From positions 35,001 through 99,000 of the forward strand of contig CATOSK010000003.1 in NCBI GenBank assembly GCA_951812535.1: a DNA stretch of 64,000 nucleotides. Reading direction: 5' to 3'. The stretch comes from an uncultured Dehalococcoidia bacterium (lineage in GTDB: Bacteria; Chloroflexota; Dehalococcoidia; Lucifugimonadales; UBA3495). The notes under the pieces are model-generated. The model was not told the origin of the DNA and did no database searches. It saw only the letters and a list, made by a program, of their open reading frames with translations. Position numbers and translations under genes: made by a program. Shown here piece by piece: positions 1-12,757 of the stretch (position 1 is its first letter; every line of letters begins with the position of its first letter).

Positions 1-2
1 TC

Positions 3-182
3 ACTAGAGGTTCAACCCAAGATGATGTGCTTCACGTCCAGGGAACGCCCCAGGGAGTCAACCTGTATGAAGCGTTGAGAAAAGAAGTCTGGTCCTACGA
101 TTACAGTTCGGTCACTTTCTCTTTGCCCAATGAGCGGGTCACCGAGTGGAATAACATTAGTGGCAACCTGAAAATTCGTTAG
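3..182 (+). CDS. C-terminal fragment of a probably exported protein (5' end outside window)
   Basis: The frame is open from the left edge with no start codon and ends at TAG 180-182, giving 59 codons. The peptide contains DDVLHVQGTPQGVNLYEA and ends with a V-T-E-W-N-N-I-S-G-N-L-K-I-R tail. This layout (V-x-x-QG-x-P, then an aromatic/Ser stretch, then V-x-x-W and G-x-L-K-I at the very end) resembles a short C-terminal domain I associate with secreted or lipoprotein-anchored proteins. I cannot name the family with certainty. It lies 26 bp upstream of the DUF2283 gene on the same strand. The overlapping minus-strand frame looks like its shadow. Confidence 0.55.
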   Translation, partial: TRGSTQDDVLHVQGTPQGVNLYEALRKEVWSYDYSSVTFSLPNERVTEWNNISGNLKIR

Positions 183-208
183 CCAACCAAGCGAAGAAGA
201 AGGCAATT

Positions 209-436
209 ATGGCCCTGAAAGACCTGACCGAATACGTGAGCATGGTCTCTGCGGCTGCCCAACCTCCTGTCGGCAATCTATGGTTCCGCTACGACGAGGA
301 GGACGATGTCCTGTATATCCGCTTTGACCGGGCGGTTCCGGTTACCGACAGCGAGCTAACCGACGACGACATCATCCTGCGCTACAACGGCGATGAAGTC
401 ATCGGGGTAACCATTCTTGGCGCCAGCCAACGGTGA
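209..436 (+). CDS. DUF2283 domain small protein
   Basis: A 75-residue protein starting at ATG 209 behind a purine-rich GAAGAAGAAGG stretch. The middle reads WFRYDEEDDVLYIRFDRA, followed by V-T-D-S-E-L-T-D-D-D-I-I-L-R-Y and V-I-G-V-T-I-L-G. That is the beta-strand pattern of DUF2283, in which a 'YD...D.LYI.F' strand is followed by 'D...R.G.VVG..I'. The biochemical role is unknown. Members are often next to small toxin-like (DUF4258/RelE) genes, but no such partner is visible here because the upstream gene is cut by the window edge. Confidence 0.75.
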   Translation: MALKDLTEYVSMVSAAAQPPVGNLWFRYDEEDDVLYIRFDRAVPVTDSELTDDDIILRYNGDEVIGVTILGASQR

Positions 437-475
437 CTCTCCCAGCCTTCCCCTCACGCTGTCCCCCTTCCCCCT

Positions 476-503
476 TTGTCCTCTCCGCAGCCTGCGCTAT
501 AAT
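476..503 (+). promoter_or_regulatory. Promoter of thiL-tsaE-tsaB
   Basis: TTGTCC at 476-481, a 16-bp spacer and a perfect TATAAT at 498-503. The thiL ATG at 514 lies only about 10 bp past the -10 box, so the transcript would be nearly leaderless. The 13 bases at 491-503 (CCTGCGCTATAAT) recur exactly at 50256-50268 upstream of another gene. Confidence 0.6.
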
Positions 504-513
504 CCCCCACGCT

Positions 514-1524
514 ATGCTTATCCGAGACCTTGGCGAGTTTGGCGTCATCGACCTGCTCAACCGGATGGTTGTTGAGGGGCGCGTTATCCGGGACGGATTG
601 CCCTGCCCCGGAGTCAAGCTGCTGGTCGACACCGGCGACGATGCCGCCGCCTGGAACGCCGACGGCGCTACTGAGCTGTTCACCACCGACACCGTCGTGG
701 AGGAAATCCATTTCACCCGGGATACCACTCCCTGGCAGGACCTGGGCTGGAAGTCCCTGGCCTCCAACATCAGTGACATCGCCGCCATGGGCGGGCTGCC
801 CACCCACGCCCTCGTCACCCTGGGACTACCGCCGGATACCGCCATCGCGGACCTGGAGGACCTGTACCGGGGAATGCTCGAAATCTGCAACCAGTTCGGC
901 GTTTCCATCGTAGGGGGAGACATGGTCCGGTCGCCGGTCGTGTTCGTCACCGTCGCCTTGTCCGGCGTCACAGGCAATACGCCCCTGCTCCGCTCCACCG
1001 CCCGTCCCGGAGATGTCGTGGTTGTCACCGGGGAACTCGGCAGCTCCGCCGGGGGCCTGAAGCTGATGCTGGAGGGGCTGGAGGCATCCGGCGAAGCGGC
1101 GGAACACCTGAAAAACGCCCACCGCCGTCCTGTGCCCGACGTCGCGGCCGGGCAGGTCCTGGCCGAGTCCGGCGTGGCCACCGCCATGGACGTCAGCGAC
1201 GGGCTGTGCGACGACCTGGGCAAGCTCTGCCGGGCCAGCGGTGTGGCGGCGGAAATCGAGGCTATCCTGGTGCCCGTTCACCCGCTGCTGCGGGAAGTCT
1301 TTCCCGGGGAATGCGTCGGAATGGCCCTCAACGGAGGCGAGGACTACAAGCTGCTTTTCACCGTCCCCCCGGCCCAGTTAAACGAGGTCAACCAACGCTT
1401 GCCCCAGCCCGGCGTTGCCGTGGGACGCATTACCGCCGGAGAGCCCGGACGCGTTGCGGTGCTCGACCGGTCGGGCGCCGAGGTCTCTTCCGGGCGCCAG
1501 GGATGGGACCACTTCGCATCGTGA
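514..1524 (+). CDS. thiL: Thiamine-monophosphate kinase ThiL
   Basis: Phosphorylates thiamine monophosphate to the diphosphate cofactor in the cytoplasm. The protein begins MLIRDLGEFGVIDLL. It has the family's early 'DTGDDAAAW' metal/ATP motif, TTDTVVEEIHF, SNISDIAAMGG with its Asp pair, VGGDMVRS, and the late MDVSDGL and LNGGEDYKLL motifs. At 336 residues it has the usual length. The frame is open further upstream, but ATG 514 matches the family N terminus and leaves the TATAAT outside the gene. The stop overlaps the tsaE start by one base (TGATG), implying coupled translation. Confidence 0.95.
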   Translation: MLIRDLGEFGVIDLLNRMVVEGRVIRDGLPCPGVKLLVDTGDDAAAWNADGATELFTTDTVVEEIHFTRDTTPWQDLGWKSLASNISDIAAMGGLPTHALVTLGLPPDTAIADLEDLYRGMLEICNQFGVSIVGGDMVRSPVVFVTVALSGVTGNTPLLRSTARPGDVVVVTGELGSSAGGLKLMLEGLEASGEAAEHLKNAHRRPVPDVAAGQVLAESGVATAMDVSDGLCDDLGKLCRASGVAAEIEAILVPVHPLLREVFPGECVGMALNGGEDYKLLFTVPPAQLNEVNQRLPQPGVAVGRITAGEPGRVAVLDRSGAEVSSGRQGWDHFAS

Positions 1525-2060
1525 TGACAGCTTCCCTGACAATCGTTACCGCCAGTGCCGGGGATACCCGGCGGGTCGGCCACGTCATTGGCGAACAGGC
1601 ACAGCCAGGGGATGTCTACCTGCTGACCGGTCCGCTGGGCGCGGGGAAGACTTGCCTGACCCAGGGTTTGGCGGCCGGATTGGGCGTGACCCAGCGTCCC
1701 CGCAGTCCCACCTTCGTCCTGATGACCCGATACCAGGGACGATTGACCCTCCATCACATGGACCTCTACCGGGTGGGGGACCCGATGGAAGCCTGGGACC
1801 TGGGCTTGGAGGAGTACCTGAACGGCACCGGCGTTTGCGCCATCGAATGGGCCGACCAGGCAGAGGAGGTCTTTCCCGAAAACGCCCTCTGGATCGACCT
1901 GGCTTATTCCGGGCCAGGGTTGAGTCCCGATGATTCTGACGGGTCGCCGACGGATGAGACCGGCAAGAGGTTGGTCACAATCCAGGACGCACCGCAACGC
2001 TTCCTGCCCCTAATTGAGGAACTGGCTGCGGCTTTTCCCGGCACCGGGGAGAGGGTTTAG
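1524..2060 (+). CDS. tsaE: tRNA threonylcarbamoyladenosine synthesis ATPase TsaE
   Basis: ATPase of the TsaB-TsaD-TsaE complex that makes t6A37 in ANN-decoding tRNAs. The P-loop GPLGAGKT is near residue 36, followed by SPTFVLMTRY, the HMDLYRV strand and CAIEWADQ, all typical of TsaE. At 178 residues it is slightly longer than usual because of an acidic stretch (about residues 135-155) before the C-terminal helix. ATG 1524 overlaps the thiL stop and GTG 1521 is a minor alternative. tsaB follows with no gap. No tsaD is in the window. Confidence 0.93.
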   Translation: MTASLTIVTASAGDTRRVGHVIGEQAQPGDVYLLTGPLGAGKTCLTQGLAAGLGVTQRPRSPTFVLMTRYQGRLTLHHMDLYRVGDPMEAWDLGLEEYLNGTGVCAIEWADQAEEVFPENALWIDLAYSGPGLSPDDSDGSPTDETGKRLVTIQDAPQRFLPLIEELAAAFPGTGERV

Positions 2061-2750
2061 ATGCTGCTGGCCATCGACACATCGACCCGGTACGCGGGTG
2101 TTGCCCTCTACGATGGCGGACATATCCTGAGCATCCGGTCCTGGCATTCCACCAGCAGTCATACCTCGGAGTTGATGCCCGCCGTCAAAGGCATGCTGGA
2201 AGAACGGGGGATTACTCCCCGGGATCTGGAAGGAATCGCCGTGGCGCTGGGGCCCGGGGCGTTCAGCGCCCTCCGGGTGGGAATCAGCGCCGCCAAGGGT
2301 CTCGCGCTGGCTGCGGGAAAACCCCTGGCTGGAGTTCCCACCCTGGACCTGGAAGCCCATCCTTTCCTGGGGTGCGGCTTGCCCGTTTGTGCCCTGCTGG
2401 AAGGGGGACGGAACGAGGTGGCCGCCGCGTTTTTCAATCCCCGCGGGGAACGCACCGGCGACGACACGATGGGGCCGCCCGTGGACGTCTTGTCTGGAGT
2501 CGGGGAGCCGACGATCTGCTGCGGGGAGGGGATTTCCAGGTGGCGAGGCTTCATTGAGGAAGGCCTGGGGGAATTGGCAATCATCGTGCAGCCCGCCGCT
2601 GGAGCGCGATTGAGCTCCCTGGCCGAGTTGGGAGGCATCCGCTTCGACGCCGGTGAGGCAGACAACCTCGCAATTCTCCAGCCCCACTACCTGCGGATGC
2701 CCAGCATCGGCGGCCCGAAGCGCCGCGACCGCACACCGCAACGATCGTAA
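2061..2750 (+). CDS. tsaB: tRNA threonylcarbamoyladenosine protein TsaB
   Basis: Scaffold protein with an inactive ASKHA fold that pairs with TsaD in t6A synthesis. The N terminus MLLAIDTSTRYAGVALYD, then HSTSSHTSELMPAV and the GPGAFSALRVGISAAKG segment are diagnostic. The protein has 229 residues, a normal length. Its ATG directly abuts the tsaE stop, so thiL, tsaE and tsaB form one operon. A GC-rich stem-loop lies 28 bp downstream. Confidence 0.93.
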   Translation: MLLAIDTSTRYAGVALYDGGHILSIRSWHSTSSHTSELMPAVKGMLEERGITPRDLEGIAVALGPGAFSALRVGISAAKGLALAAGKPLAGVPTLDLEAHPFLGCGLPVCALLEGGRNEVAAAFFNPRGERTGDDTMGPPVDVLSGVGEPTICCGEGISRWRGFIEEGLGELAIIVQPAAGARLSSLAELGGIRFDAGEADNLAILQPHYLRMPSIGGPKRRDRTPQRS

Positions 2751-2777
2751 GAGTTGTTGATGCCCGGAGATTCATCA

Positions 2778-2800
2778 GGCCCGGGTTTACGGCCCGGGCC
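2778..2800 (+). terminator. GC stem-loop between tsaB and ndk
   Basis: GGCCCGGG at 2778-2785, a 7-base loop and CCCGGGCC at 2793-2800 form a perfect 8-bp stem. No T-run follows, so this is either a weak terminator or an RNA-stability element in a transcript continuing into ndk. Confidence 0.4.
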
Positions 2801-2828
2801 CAATTCACGGAGTTAGGAATCGAATATC

Positions 2829-3281
2829 ATGGAACAAACATTGGTCTTGGTGAAGCCCGACGGTGTCCAGCGGGGCCTGGCGGGAGAGGTCATTTCCCGC
2901 CTGGAGAAAAGGGGCCTGAAACTTGTTGCGCTGAAGCTCATGCAGGTTAGCGATGCCCTGGCCCGGGAGCACTACGGGGAGCACGTGGAGCGGCCCTTCT
3001 TTCCCGGTCTGGTGAGCTTCATAACCTCCGCGCCCATCGTGGCCATGGTCTGGGAGGGGGAGAACGCCATCAACCTGGTCAGGAAAACCATGGGAACCAC
3101 CAATCCGGTGGACTCCGATCCGGGGACCATCCGGGGGGACTTGGGAATCAACATCGGCCGGAACATCGTCCACGGCTCTGACGGTCCCGAGTCGGCGCCC
3201 CGGGAGATCGGCCTGTTCTTCCGCCCGGAGGAGATCCTGAGCTATGAGCGCAGCGCCGACCCCTGGATTACTGAACCCTGA
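2829..3281 (+). CDS. ndk: Nucleoside diphosphate kinase
   Basis: Transfers gamma-phosphate between nucleoside di- and triphosphates through a phosphohistidine. The protein starts MEQTLVLVKPDGVQRGL. It carries the catalytic-histidine motif NIVHGSDG near residue 114 and the G-T-I-R-G-D-L-G segment before it. It has 150 residues, full length. The last 14 bp overlap the 3' end of the convergent rsfS. Confidence 0.97.
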   Translation: MEQTLVLVKPDGVQRGLAGEVISRLEKRGLKLVALKLMQVSDALAREHYGEHVERPFFPGLVSFITSAPIVAMVWEGENAINLVRKTMGTTNPVDSDPGTIRGDLGINIGRNIVHGSDGPESAPREIGLFFRPEEILSYERSADPWITEP

Positions 3282-3621
3282 CCACCTGGGGCGCCTGGGA
3301 CCAGAGGCGTTCCAGGCCGAAGTACTCCCGCTCATCCAAACCGAATATATGCACGATGACGTCGCTGTAGTCCAGCAGCACCCAGCCCGATCCACGGGCG
3401 CCTTCCCGGTGGTAACGGTTGACGCCGGCCTCCCTCATGGCTTGGCTGATATCGTCCTCGAGGGCCTCGATCTGCCGGGAGGACTCGGCGGTCATTACCA
3501 CGAAGTAGTCGGCAAAGGACGCCAGCCGGCGCAGGTCCAGCATCACAATATCTGCCGCCAGTTTCTCCGAGGCCACTTCCACCACTAGCTGGGCAACTTC
3601 GGTAGGATTCAGGGGAAGCAC
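3268..3621 (-). CDS. rsfS: Ribosomal silencing factor RsfS
   Basis: Binds ribosomal protein uL14 on the 50S subunit and blocks subunit joining when nutrients fall. The segments DIVMLDLRRLASFADYFV, S-S-R-Q-I-E-A-L and GSGWVLLDYSDVIVHIF are the family core. The frame is open far upstream, but homology begins near P-L-N-P-T-E-V-A. Candidate starts are GTG at 3621 or the non-standard CTG at 3612. The latter has AAAGGAG eight bases upstream, which is better spacing. A good promoter (TTGACC, 18 bp, TACAAT) ends 42 bp upstream. Confidence 0.88.
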   Translation of the reverse strand: MLPLNPTEVAQLVVEVASEKLAADIVMLDLRRLASFADYFVVMTAESSRQIEALEDDISQAMREAGVNRYHREGARGSGWVLLDYSDVIVHIFGLDEREYFGLERLWSQAPQVVRVQ

Positions 3622-3663
3622 TCCTTTAATATAAATGAACGTAATACTTTCCAAACAATAATC

Positions 3664-3693
3664 ATTGTAGTGCACCCGTCCTGAGGCGGTCAA
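3664..3693 (-). promoter_or_regulatory. Promoter of rsfS
   Basis: Reading leftwards, TTGACC (3693-3688), an 18-bp spacer and TACAAT (3669-3664). Transcription would start near 3657, leaving a leader of about 36 nt before the GTG at 3621. Confidence 0.6.
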
Positions 3694-3838
3694 CGAATGC
3701 GGCGCAGGCGCATCCGCGGGTGGACCCACCGAAGGGATGGGGCCCATACCCTTGCTCGGCGCAAACCGCCGCAAAGTGCTTGCAATTGCTCCCATTTGGA
3801 CTTGACACCGGGGGCTACTCACCATGCCAGCAGGCGTG

Positions 3839-3886
3839 TATAATTGGTTTTCTTAACCAAAACAGATTGTGATATATTTAACAATC
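3839..3886 (+). promoter_or_regulatory. gltB -10 element with two inverted repeats
   Basis: TATAAT at 3839-3844 is directly followed by TTGGTT-N5-AACCAA (3844-3860) and then GATTGT-N10-ACAATC (3865-3886). Both repeats are perfect in their arms and lie over the expected start of transcription, so they are candidate operators. No good -35 lies 16-18 bp upstream; a TTGACA at 3802 is 31 bp away. Confidence 0.4.
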
Positions 3887-4071
3887 ATTGCCTGGCGGAG
3901 CCAATCCACCCAGGCAATCGCCTTCGACCAGCGCACGGCCATCCAACCTTCCGTGTCCCGCAGGCGCCAATAGCTACGGAGCCGCCAAGCAGCCCTTGGA
4001 CAAATAGCCTGGTAAACAGGCTGCGGAGGCGGCGGGCCTTAGAACGAAGAGAATTGGCCGGGAGTCCCGCT

Positions 4072-8632
<4,561 letters not shown>

Positions 8633-8640
<8 letters not shown>

Positions 8641-10084
8641 AATTACTGGATTCATGGAATTTGGGCGCGTCCCTCCGGAACGGCGCCCACCCCGTGAACG
8701 AATCAACGACTATCGCGAGTATTACCAGCCCTGGCCCGAAACTCAGGCCAAGGAACAGGGCGCCCGCTGTATGGACTGCGCCGTTCCCTTCTGCCACATG
8801 GGCTGCCCCCTCGGCAACGTCATCCCCGAGTTCAATCACCAGGTCTATCTCGGCAACTGGGAGCAGGCCACCCGCACCCTCCTCAGCACCAACAACTTCC
8901 CCGAGTTCACCGGACGCATCTGTCCCGCCCCCTGCGAGGGTTCCTGCGTCCTCGCCATCAACCAGGACCCGGTGACCATCGAGTACATCGAGAAGGAAAT
9001 CTCCGACCGGGGATTCGCCAACGGCTGGATCAAGCCCGAGCCTCCCGCCGAGCGCACCGGCAAAAAGGTCGCCGTGGTGGGTTCCGGCCCCGCCGGACTG
9101 GCCGCGGCCCAGCAGATCAACCGCGCCGGCCATTGGGTCACCGTCCTGGAACGGGCCGACTTCATCGGCGGCCTCCTCATGCTCGGCATCCCCGACTTCA
9201 AGCTGGACAAGGACGTCGTCCGCCGCCGCATCCAGCTAATGTCCGACGAGGGGATCGAGTTCCGCACCAACTGCAACGTCGGCGTCAACTACTCTGTTGA
9301 AGACCTGCTGGCCGAGTTCGACGCCGTATGCCTCACCGGCGGCTCCACCCAGGCCCGCGACCTCCCCGTCCCCGGACGCGACCTGGACGGAATACACCTG
9401 GCAATGGACTATCTTCCCCAGCAGAACCGTCTCCTGGCCGGGATTGAGACCCCGGAGGGACAGCGCATCACTGCCGAGGGGAAGCGCGTCGTCATTCTGG
9501 GCGGCGGCGACACCGGCGCCGACTGCCTGGGCACCGCCCATCGCCAGGGAGCCGAGGTCGTGTACCAGTACGAGCTTCTGCCCGAACCCCCTGTCGACCG
9601 TCCCGAACAAAACCCCTGGCCCCAGTGGCCCTTGATTCTCCGCACCTCCGGGGCCCACGAGGAGGGCGGCGTCCGTGATTACAACATCCTCACCAAGTCC
9701 TTCTCCGGCCGCAACGGCAGGGTGGAAAAGCTCCACGCCGTCCGCGTGGATTGGGTCGCCGGCGACGGCGGCCGCCCCCAGATGCAGGAAGTCCCCGAAA
9801 GCGGGTTCGAGATTGAGACCGACCTGGTCCTGCTGGCCATGGGCTTCCTCCACCCCGAGCACGACGGAATGCTCTCCCAGTTGGGAGTGGAACTGGATGG
9901 GCGCGGCAACGTGGTGGTGGACCAGAACAAAATGACCAGCGTCCCCCGGGTCTTCGCCGGCGGCGACATGGTCCGCGGACAGTCCCTGGTCGTCTGGGCC
10001 ATATCCGAGGGACGCGATGTCGCCCGCGGCGTCGATCAATACCTCATGGGAGCCTCCGCCCTGCCCCCCACCTCCCCAGCCTAG
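8633..10084 (+). CDS. gltD: Glutamate synthase small subunit GltD
   Basis: Feeds electrons from NAD(P)H through FAD and 4Fe-4S clusters to GltB. Cysteines C46-x2-C49-x4-C54-x3-C58 and C97-x3-C101-x3-C105 bind the clusters. GSGPAGLAAA near residue 145 is the FAD site and VVILGGGDTGADC near residue 290 the NADPH site. The protein ends with the GGDMVRGQSLVVWAISEG motif. It has 483 residues. The ATG lies inside the gltB end (8-bp overlap), so the subunits are translationally coupled. Confidence 0.97.
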
Positions 10085-10224
10085 CGGCCGAAAACCTCCT
10101 GGCCTTGCCATTGTCTTTGGGACTCCTCCCTGCATGACCTTGTCTTCATTTTTGCCAACGTCTTGCAAGATGAAGAATGAGGGGCCGGGCGTTCCATCGG
10201 GGTGGGTAGGTTAAGAAGTTGTCC

Positions 10225-12360
10225 ATGAAGGCTGTAATTGCGCTCTTTCTTTTGCTGATCGTCACCTTGCTGTCGTCATGCAGCAGCGAACCGACGCCGG
10301 AACCCACCGCGGCGCCGCCAGCGGAAACGCCCGTGCCGGCAGCGGACTCCAGCGCCCCCGAACCGACCGCGGCACCGGAGCCGACGGCCACGCCGGCCCC
10401 TACTCCCACGCTAGAACCCAAACCTGCGTTATCGCTTGACTTGACTCAGGATACGACCTGGTCGCAGGTGATTACCGCCTTGTCTCCTAAGGAACGGGAC
10501 TGCATCCGCAACGCCATCGACAGGCAGGCCCTGGCGGACCTGTCGCGGTCGACGCTAGTGTGGCCAGACGACGAAGACCTGGCCGAAGAATGGACCCCCG
10601 TCATTTTCGCTTGCCTGGCCCCGGACACCGCCCGCGCCCTCTACGCCCCGCTCGTGCTTGCCTTCCTGGAGCCCGTGTTAGCCGAGGTGGGCATCACCCT
10701 GACCGCGGAGCACCAGCTATGCGCCCAGGAGAAGATATCGGATGTTGACGTTGTGGCTGTCCTGGTTGCTGAAGACGACGAGGCCGGCATTGATGTTTGG
10801 GGCCGCATTGTGTCCTGCTTCCCGGTGTATATGGCAGCCACCTTTGTGGGGATGCCGGAAATGGGGGTGTATTTGAAGGATGACCAACTCGCCTGCGTCC
10901 GGGAATGGTACGAAGGTATTGACTGGGACACCATGTGGGCGTCTGAGGATGGGGCCGGGTTTATGTCCATCCTGCCCGGACTAGCGGACTGTTCTCCCGA
11001 CCTCGTCCTCAATATGGTATTGCAGGAAAGCAGCACCCGGGTCACCTTCTGGGACCTGGACGATGGAGAGTTGGACTGCCTGCGCGAGGGGATGACTGCG
11101 CTTGATTGGGCCAGCATACCCCTTGGGGAGAAAGAAGGCATGGCCGCTCTCGCTGATGCCGTCCAACTGTCCCAGTGCGTGAGTCCCAGAGAGCCCCCGC
11201 AGGAGATCCCGCAAGCCCCACGGGAGTTCAGCGCTGCCGATGATGGGTCCCTGCTCTGGTACTTCCCCATGGAGGACCCGGTTGCCAGCTCACCGACCGT
11301 AGTCGACGGGGTCTTGTACTTCGGTTCCGAAGACCACCGCGTCTATGCCTTGGATGCGGCGACCGGGGACCCGCTTTGGAGTTTCGAGACCGGCGATGCC
11401 GTCTGGGCAGCCCCAACTGTGACGGACGACGCTGTTTACTTCGGCTCAGACGACGAGTACGTCTACGCCTTGGACCGGGAGACGGGCGAACTCCTGTGGG
11501 AGCACCATACCCGGGATTGGGTCGAATACTCTCCCCGCTTCAGGGACGGAATCGTCTACATCCTGTCCGGAACATACGAGAAGCGGGAGATTCAGGCCCG
11601 CGACGGGAAGACCGGGCGGGTCCTGTGGGCGGTGGAAATGCCTGACACCAAGCGGCCTCCGGCGGTTATTGGTGGCAAGATCTACGTCATAGGCGGGAAG
11701 TCTGGAAAGGTTCATGCCCTCGATGCTTCAAGCGGGGAGCTGCAGTATATTTTGGATATTGAGGAAGTTGATAGTCCGCCGGTCGTGATCGCCGGTGTTG
11801 CTTACCTCACGGGTTACGATACCGCGTACGCGGTGGGCGAGGCGAGCGGGGAGATTCTGTGGAGCTATGCCCCGGGGATACCGGCGGGCAGCCCCGCCGT
11901 GGTCGAGGACGGAGTTTTTTACTTCGCACCAGACCGGCACGTCTACGCCCTGGACGCGGCAACGGGAGAAGTTCTCTGGTCCTACTTGTCGGACGGCCCG
12001 ATACCCCGCCGCCCCGTGGTTGCTGGGGGAATGGTGTTGCTGAGTTCCATTCCCCGCACCGACCTCGGGCAACTCCGTGCGCTGGACGCCGCCAGTGGAG
12101 AGGTCGTTTGGAGCCAGGAACCAACAGGTGGCTACGTGCGGTCGCTGGCAGTGGTAGATGGCGTTCTGTACGTCGAAGACACTGGCGGATTCCTGCGGGC
12201 AATTGACCCGGCCACGGGTGAGGACGTTTGGGAGTTCCAATGGAGCCACCAATTCGACGGTTCGTCCTACACCGTCGTTGATGGCGTGGTATATGTTGGT
12301 TCTACGGGGGGCAAGGATTCGGGCATGTACGCCTTCACCGCTCCGTCACCTGGTGATTGA
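10225..12360 (+). CDS. Lipoprotein with four Cys-pair repeats and a PQQ-type beta-propeller
   Basis: Signal peptide with lipobox L-L-S-S-C at residue 19, then a Pro/Glu/Thr/Ala linker to about residue 68, so it should be anchored outside the membrane. Residues 88-320 hold four similar units, each with two cysteines: C93/C130, C166/C198, C224/C256 and C285/C318, the first Cys usually in a (L/I)-x-C-(L/V)-R-E type helix. From about residue 335 to the end there are repeated VVDGVLYFGS...VYALDAATGDPLWSF blades of the PQQ/BamB-like propeller family. ATG 10225 follows TTG 10219; the ATG gives the better signal peptide. No enzymatic residues are evident. A scaffold or sensor role is an inference. 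Confidence 0.85.
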   Translation: MKAVIALFLLLIVTLLSSCSSEPTPEPTAAPPAETPVPAADSSAPEPTAAPEPTATPAPTPTLEPKPALSLDLTQDTTWSQVITALSPKERDCIRNAIDRQALADLSRSTLVWPDDEDLAEEWTPVIFACLAPDTARALYAPLVLAFLEPVLAEVGITLTAEHQLCAQEKISDVDVVAVLVAEDDEAGIDVWGRIVSCFPVYMAATFVGMPEMGVYLKDDQLACVREWYEGIDWDTMWASEDGAGFMSILPGLADCSPDLVLNMVLQESSTRVTFWDLDDGELDCLREGMTALDWASIPLGEKEGMAALADAVQLSQCVSPREPPQEIPQAPREFSAADDGSLLWYFPMEDPVASSPTVVDGVLYFGSEDHRVYALDAATGDPLWSFETGDAVWAAPTVTDDAVYFGSDDEYVYALDRETGELLWEHHTRDWVEYSPRFRDGIVYILSGTYEKREIQARDGKTGRVLWAVEMPDTKRPPAVIGGKIYVIGGKSGKVHALDASSGELQYILDIEEVDSPPVVIAGVAYLTGYDTAYAVGEASGEILWSYAPGIPAGSPAVVEDGVFYFAPDRHVYALDAATGEVLWSYLSDGPIPRRPVVAGGMVLLSSIPRTDLGQLRALDAASGEVVWSQEPTGGYVRSLAVVDGVLYVEDTGGFLRAIDPATGEDVWEFQWSHQFDGSSYTVVDGVVYVGSTGGKDSGMYAFTAPSPGD

Positions 12361-12757
12361 TGTGCCAGTGGAGAACGCACTTTGCTGACGCTTCGCCCAT
12401 TCCCAAGTCCCGCGCCCAGCCCGTACTATGGAGGCATGGTGGAAACAACCCTCATCCCACCCGCCTTGGAATCTTCCTCTCCGGGCGCCAACGGTACAAT
12501 GCGACAGAATGGCACATTATTGACACAAAATGGCACATTGTTGGCACATACCTGGCACAGGTCAGCCCCGAAAATGGTCCGAAATTCGCGTGTTGGCGCC
12601 TTCCCCAAGCCTGAATGGCACGAATGGCACCAAAAAAGAAATTCCGGCATTTCCCGAGTCTGACCCCACCTCTCCCACGGTGGACAAACCCCATGGCCGA
12701 TACTAGACTACTGGCACCTTCCCCCAATCCTTGAAGCCATTCCCAGGAGGTCCATCC
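12361..12757. other. Intergenic region with phased TGNNNCA heptamers
   Basis: 397 bp between the lipoprotein gene and the Ldh2-family gene. It contains a 26-bp block at 12384-12409 that reappears at 48433-48457, six phased heptamers at 12500-12559, and further TGGCAC copies at 12616 and 12625. Reading frames across it are short, Cys/Pro-rich products of the repeats and look non-coding. AGGAGG at 12745-12750 is the ribosome binding site of the next gene. Confidence 0.6.
12500..12559 (+). repeat. Six helically phased TGNNNCA heptamers
   Basis: TGCGACA at 12500, TGGCACA at 12510, TGACACA at 12521, and TGGCACA at 12531, 12542 and 12553. The steps are 10, 11, 10, 11 and 11 bp, an average of 10.6, so every copy faces the same side of the helix. 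The copies at 12510 and 12531 extend to an identical 11-mer (AATGGCACATT). Confidence 0.7.

Larger units (their letters stand above)
3622..4071. other. Divergent control region between rsfS and gltB
   Basis: 450 bp without a gene. It holds the leftward rsfS promoter, a TATAAT (3839-3844) pointing towards gltB, and two inverted repeats at 3844-3860 and 3865-3886. The segment around 3840-3890 is much richer in A/T than the surrounding sequence, as expected for a regulatory region in a GC-rich genome. The frame upstream of the gltB ATG is open back to 3844, but that part has no glutamate-synthase homology. Confidence 0.6.

Noticed and set aside
399-1223. Long minus-strand frame opposite thiL
   Set aside because: Shadow of thiL in GC-rich DNA; Ser/Arg/Pro-rich with no motif. 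The same applies to long antisense frames over gltB, gltD, lysS, serS, hemL, sufB and others.
3802-3807. TTGACA as the -35 of gltB
   Set aside because: It is 31 bp from the TATAAT; no suitable -10 lies 16-18 bp after it.
12500-12559. Short phased repeats considered as a CRISPR array
   Set aside because: Units are 7 bp with 3-4 bp between them, far too short for repeats and spacers, and there are no cas genes.
12426-12650. Minus frame with several Cys pairs (C-H-S-C-H) that looked like a zinc-binding peptide
   Set aside because: Its repeated N-N-V-P-F-C units are translations of the phased TGGCACATT repeats; there is no ribosome site or homology.
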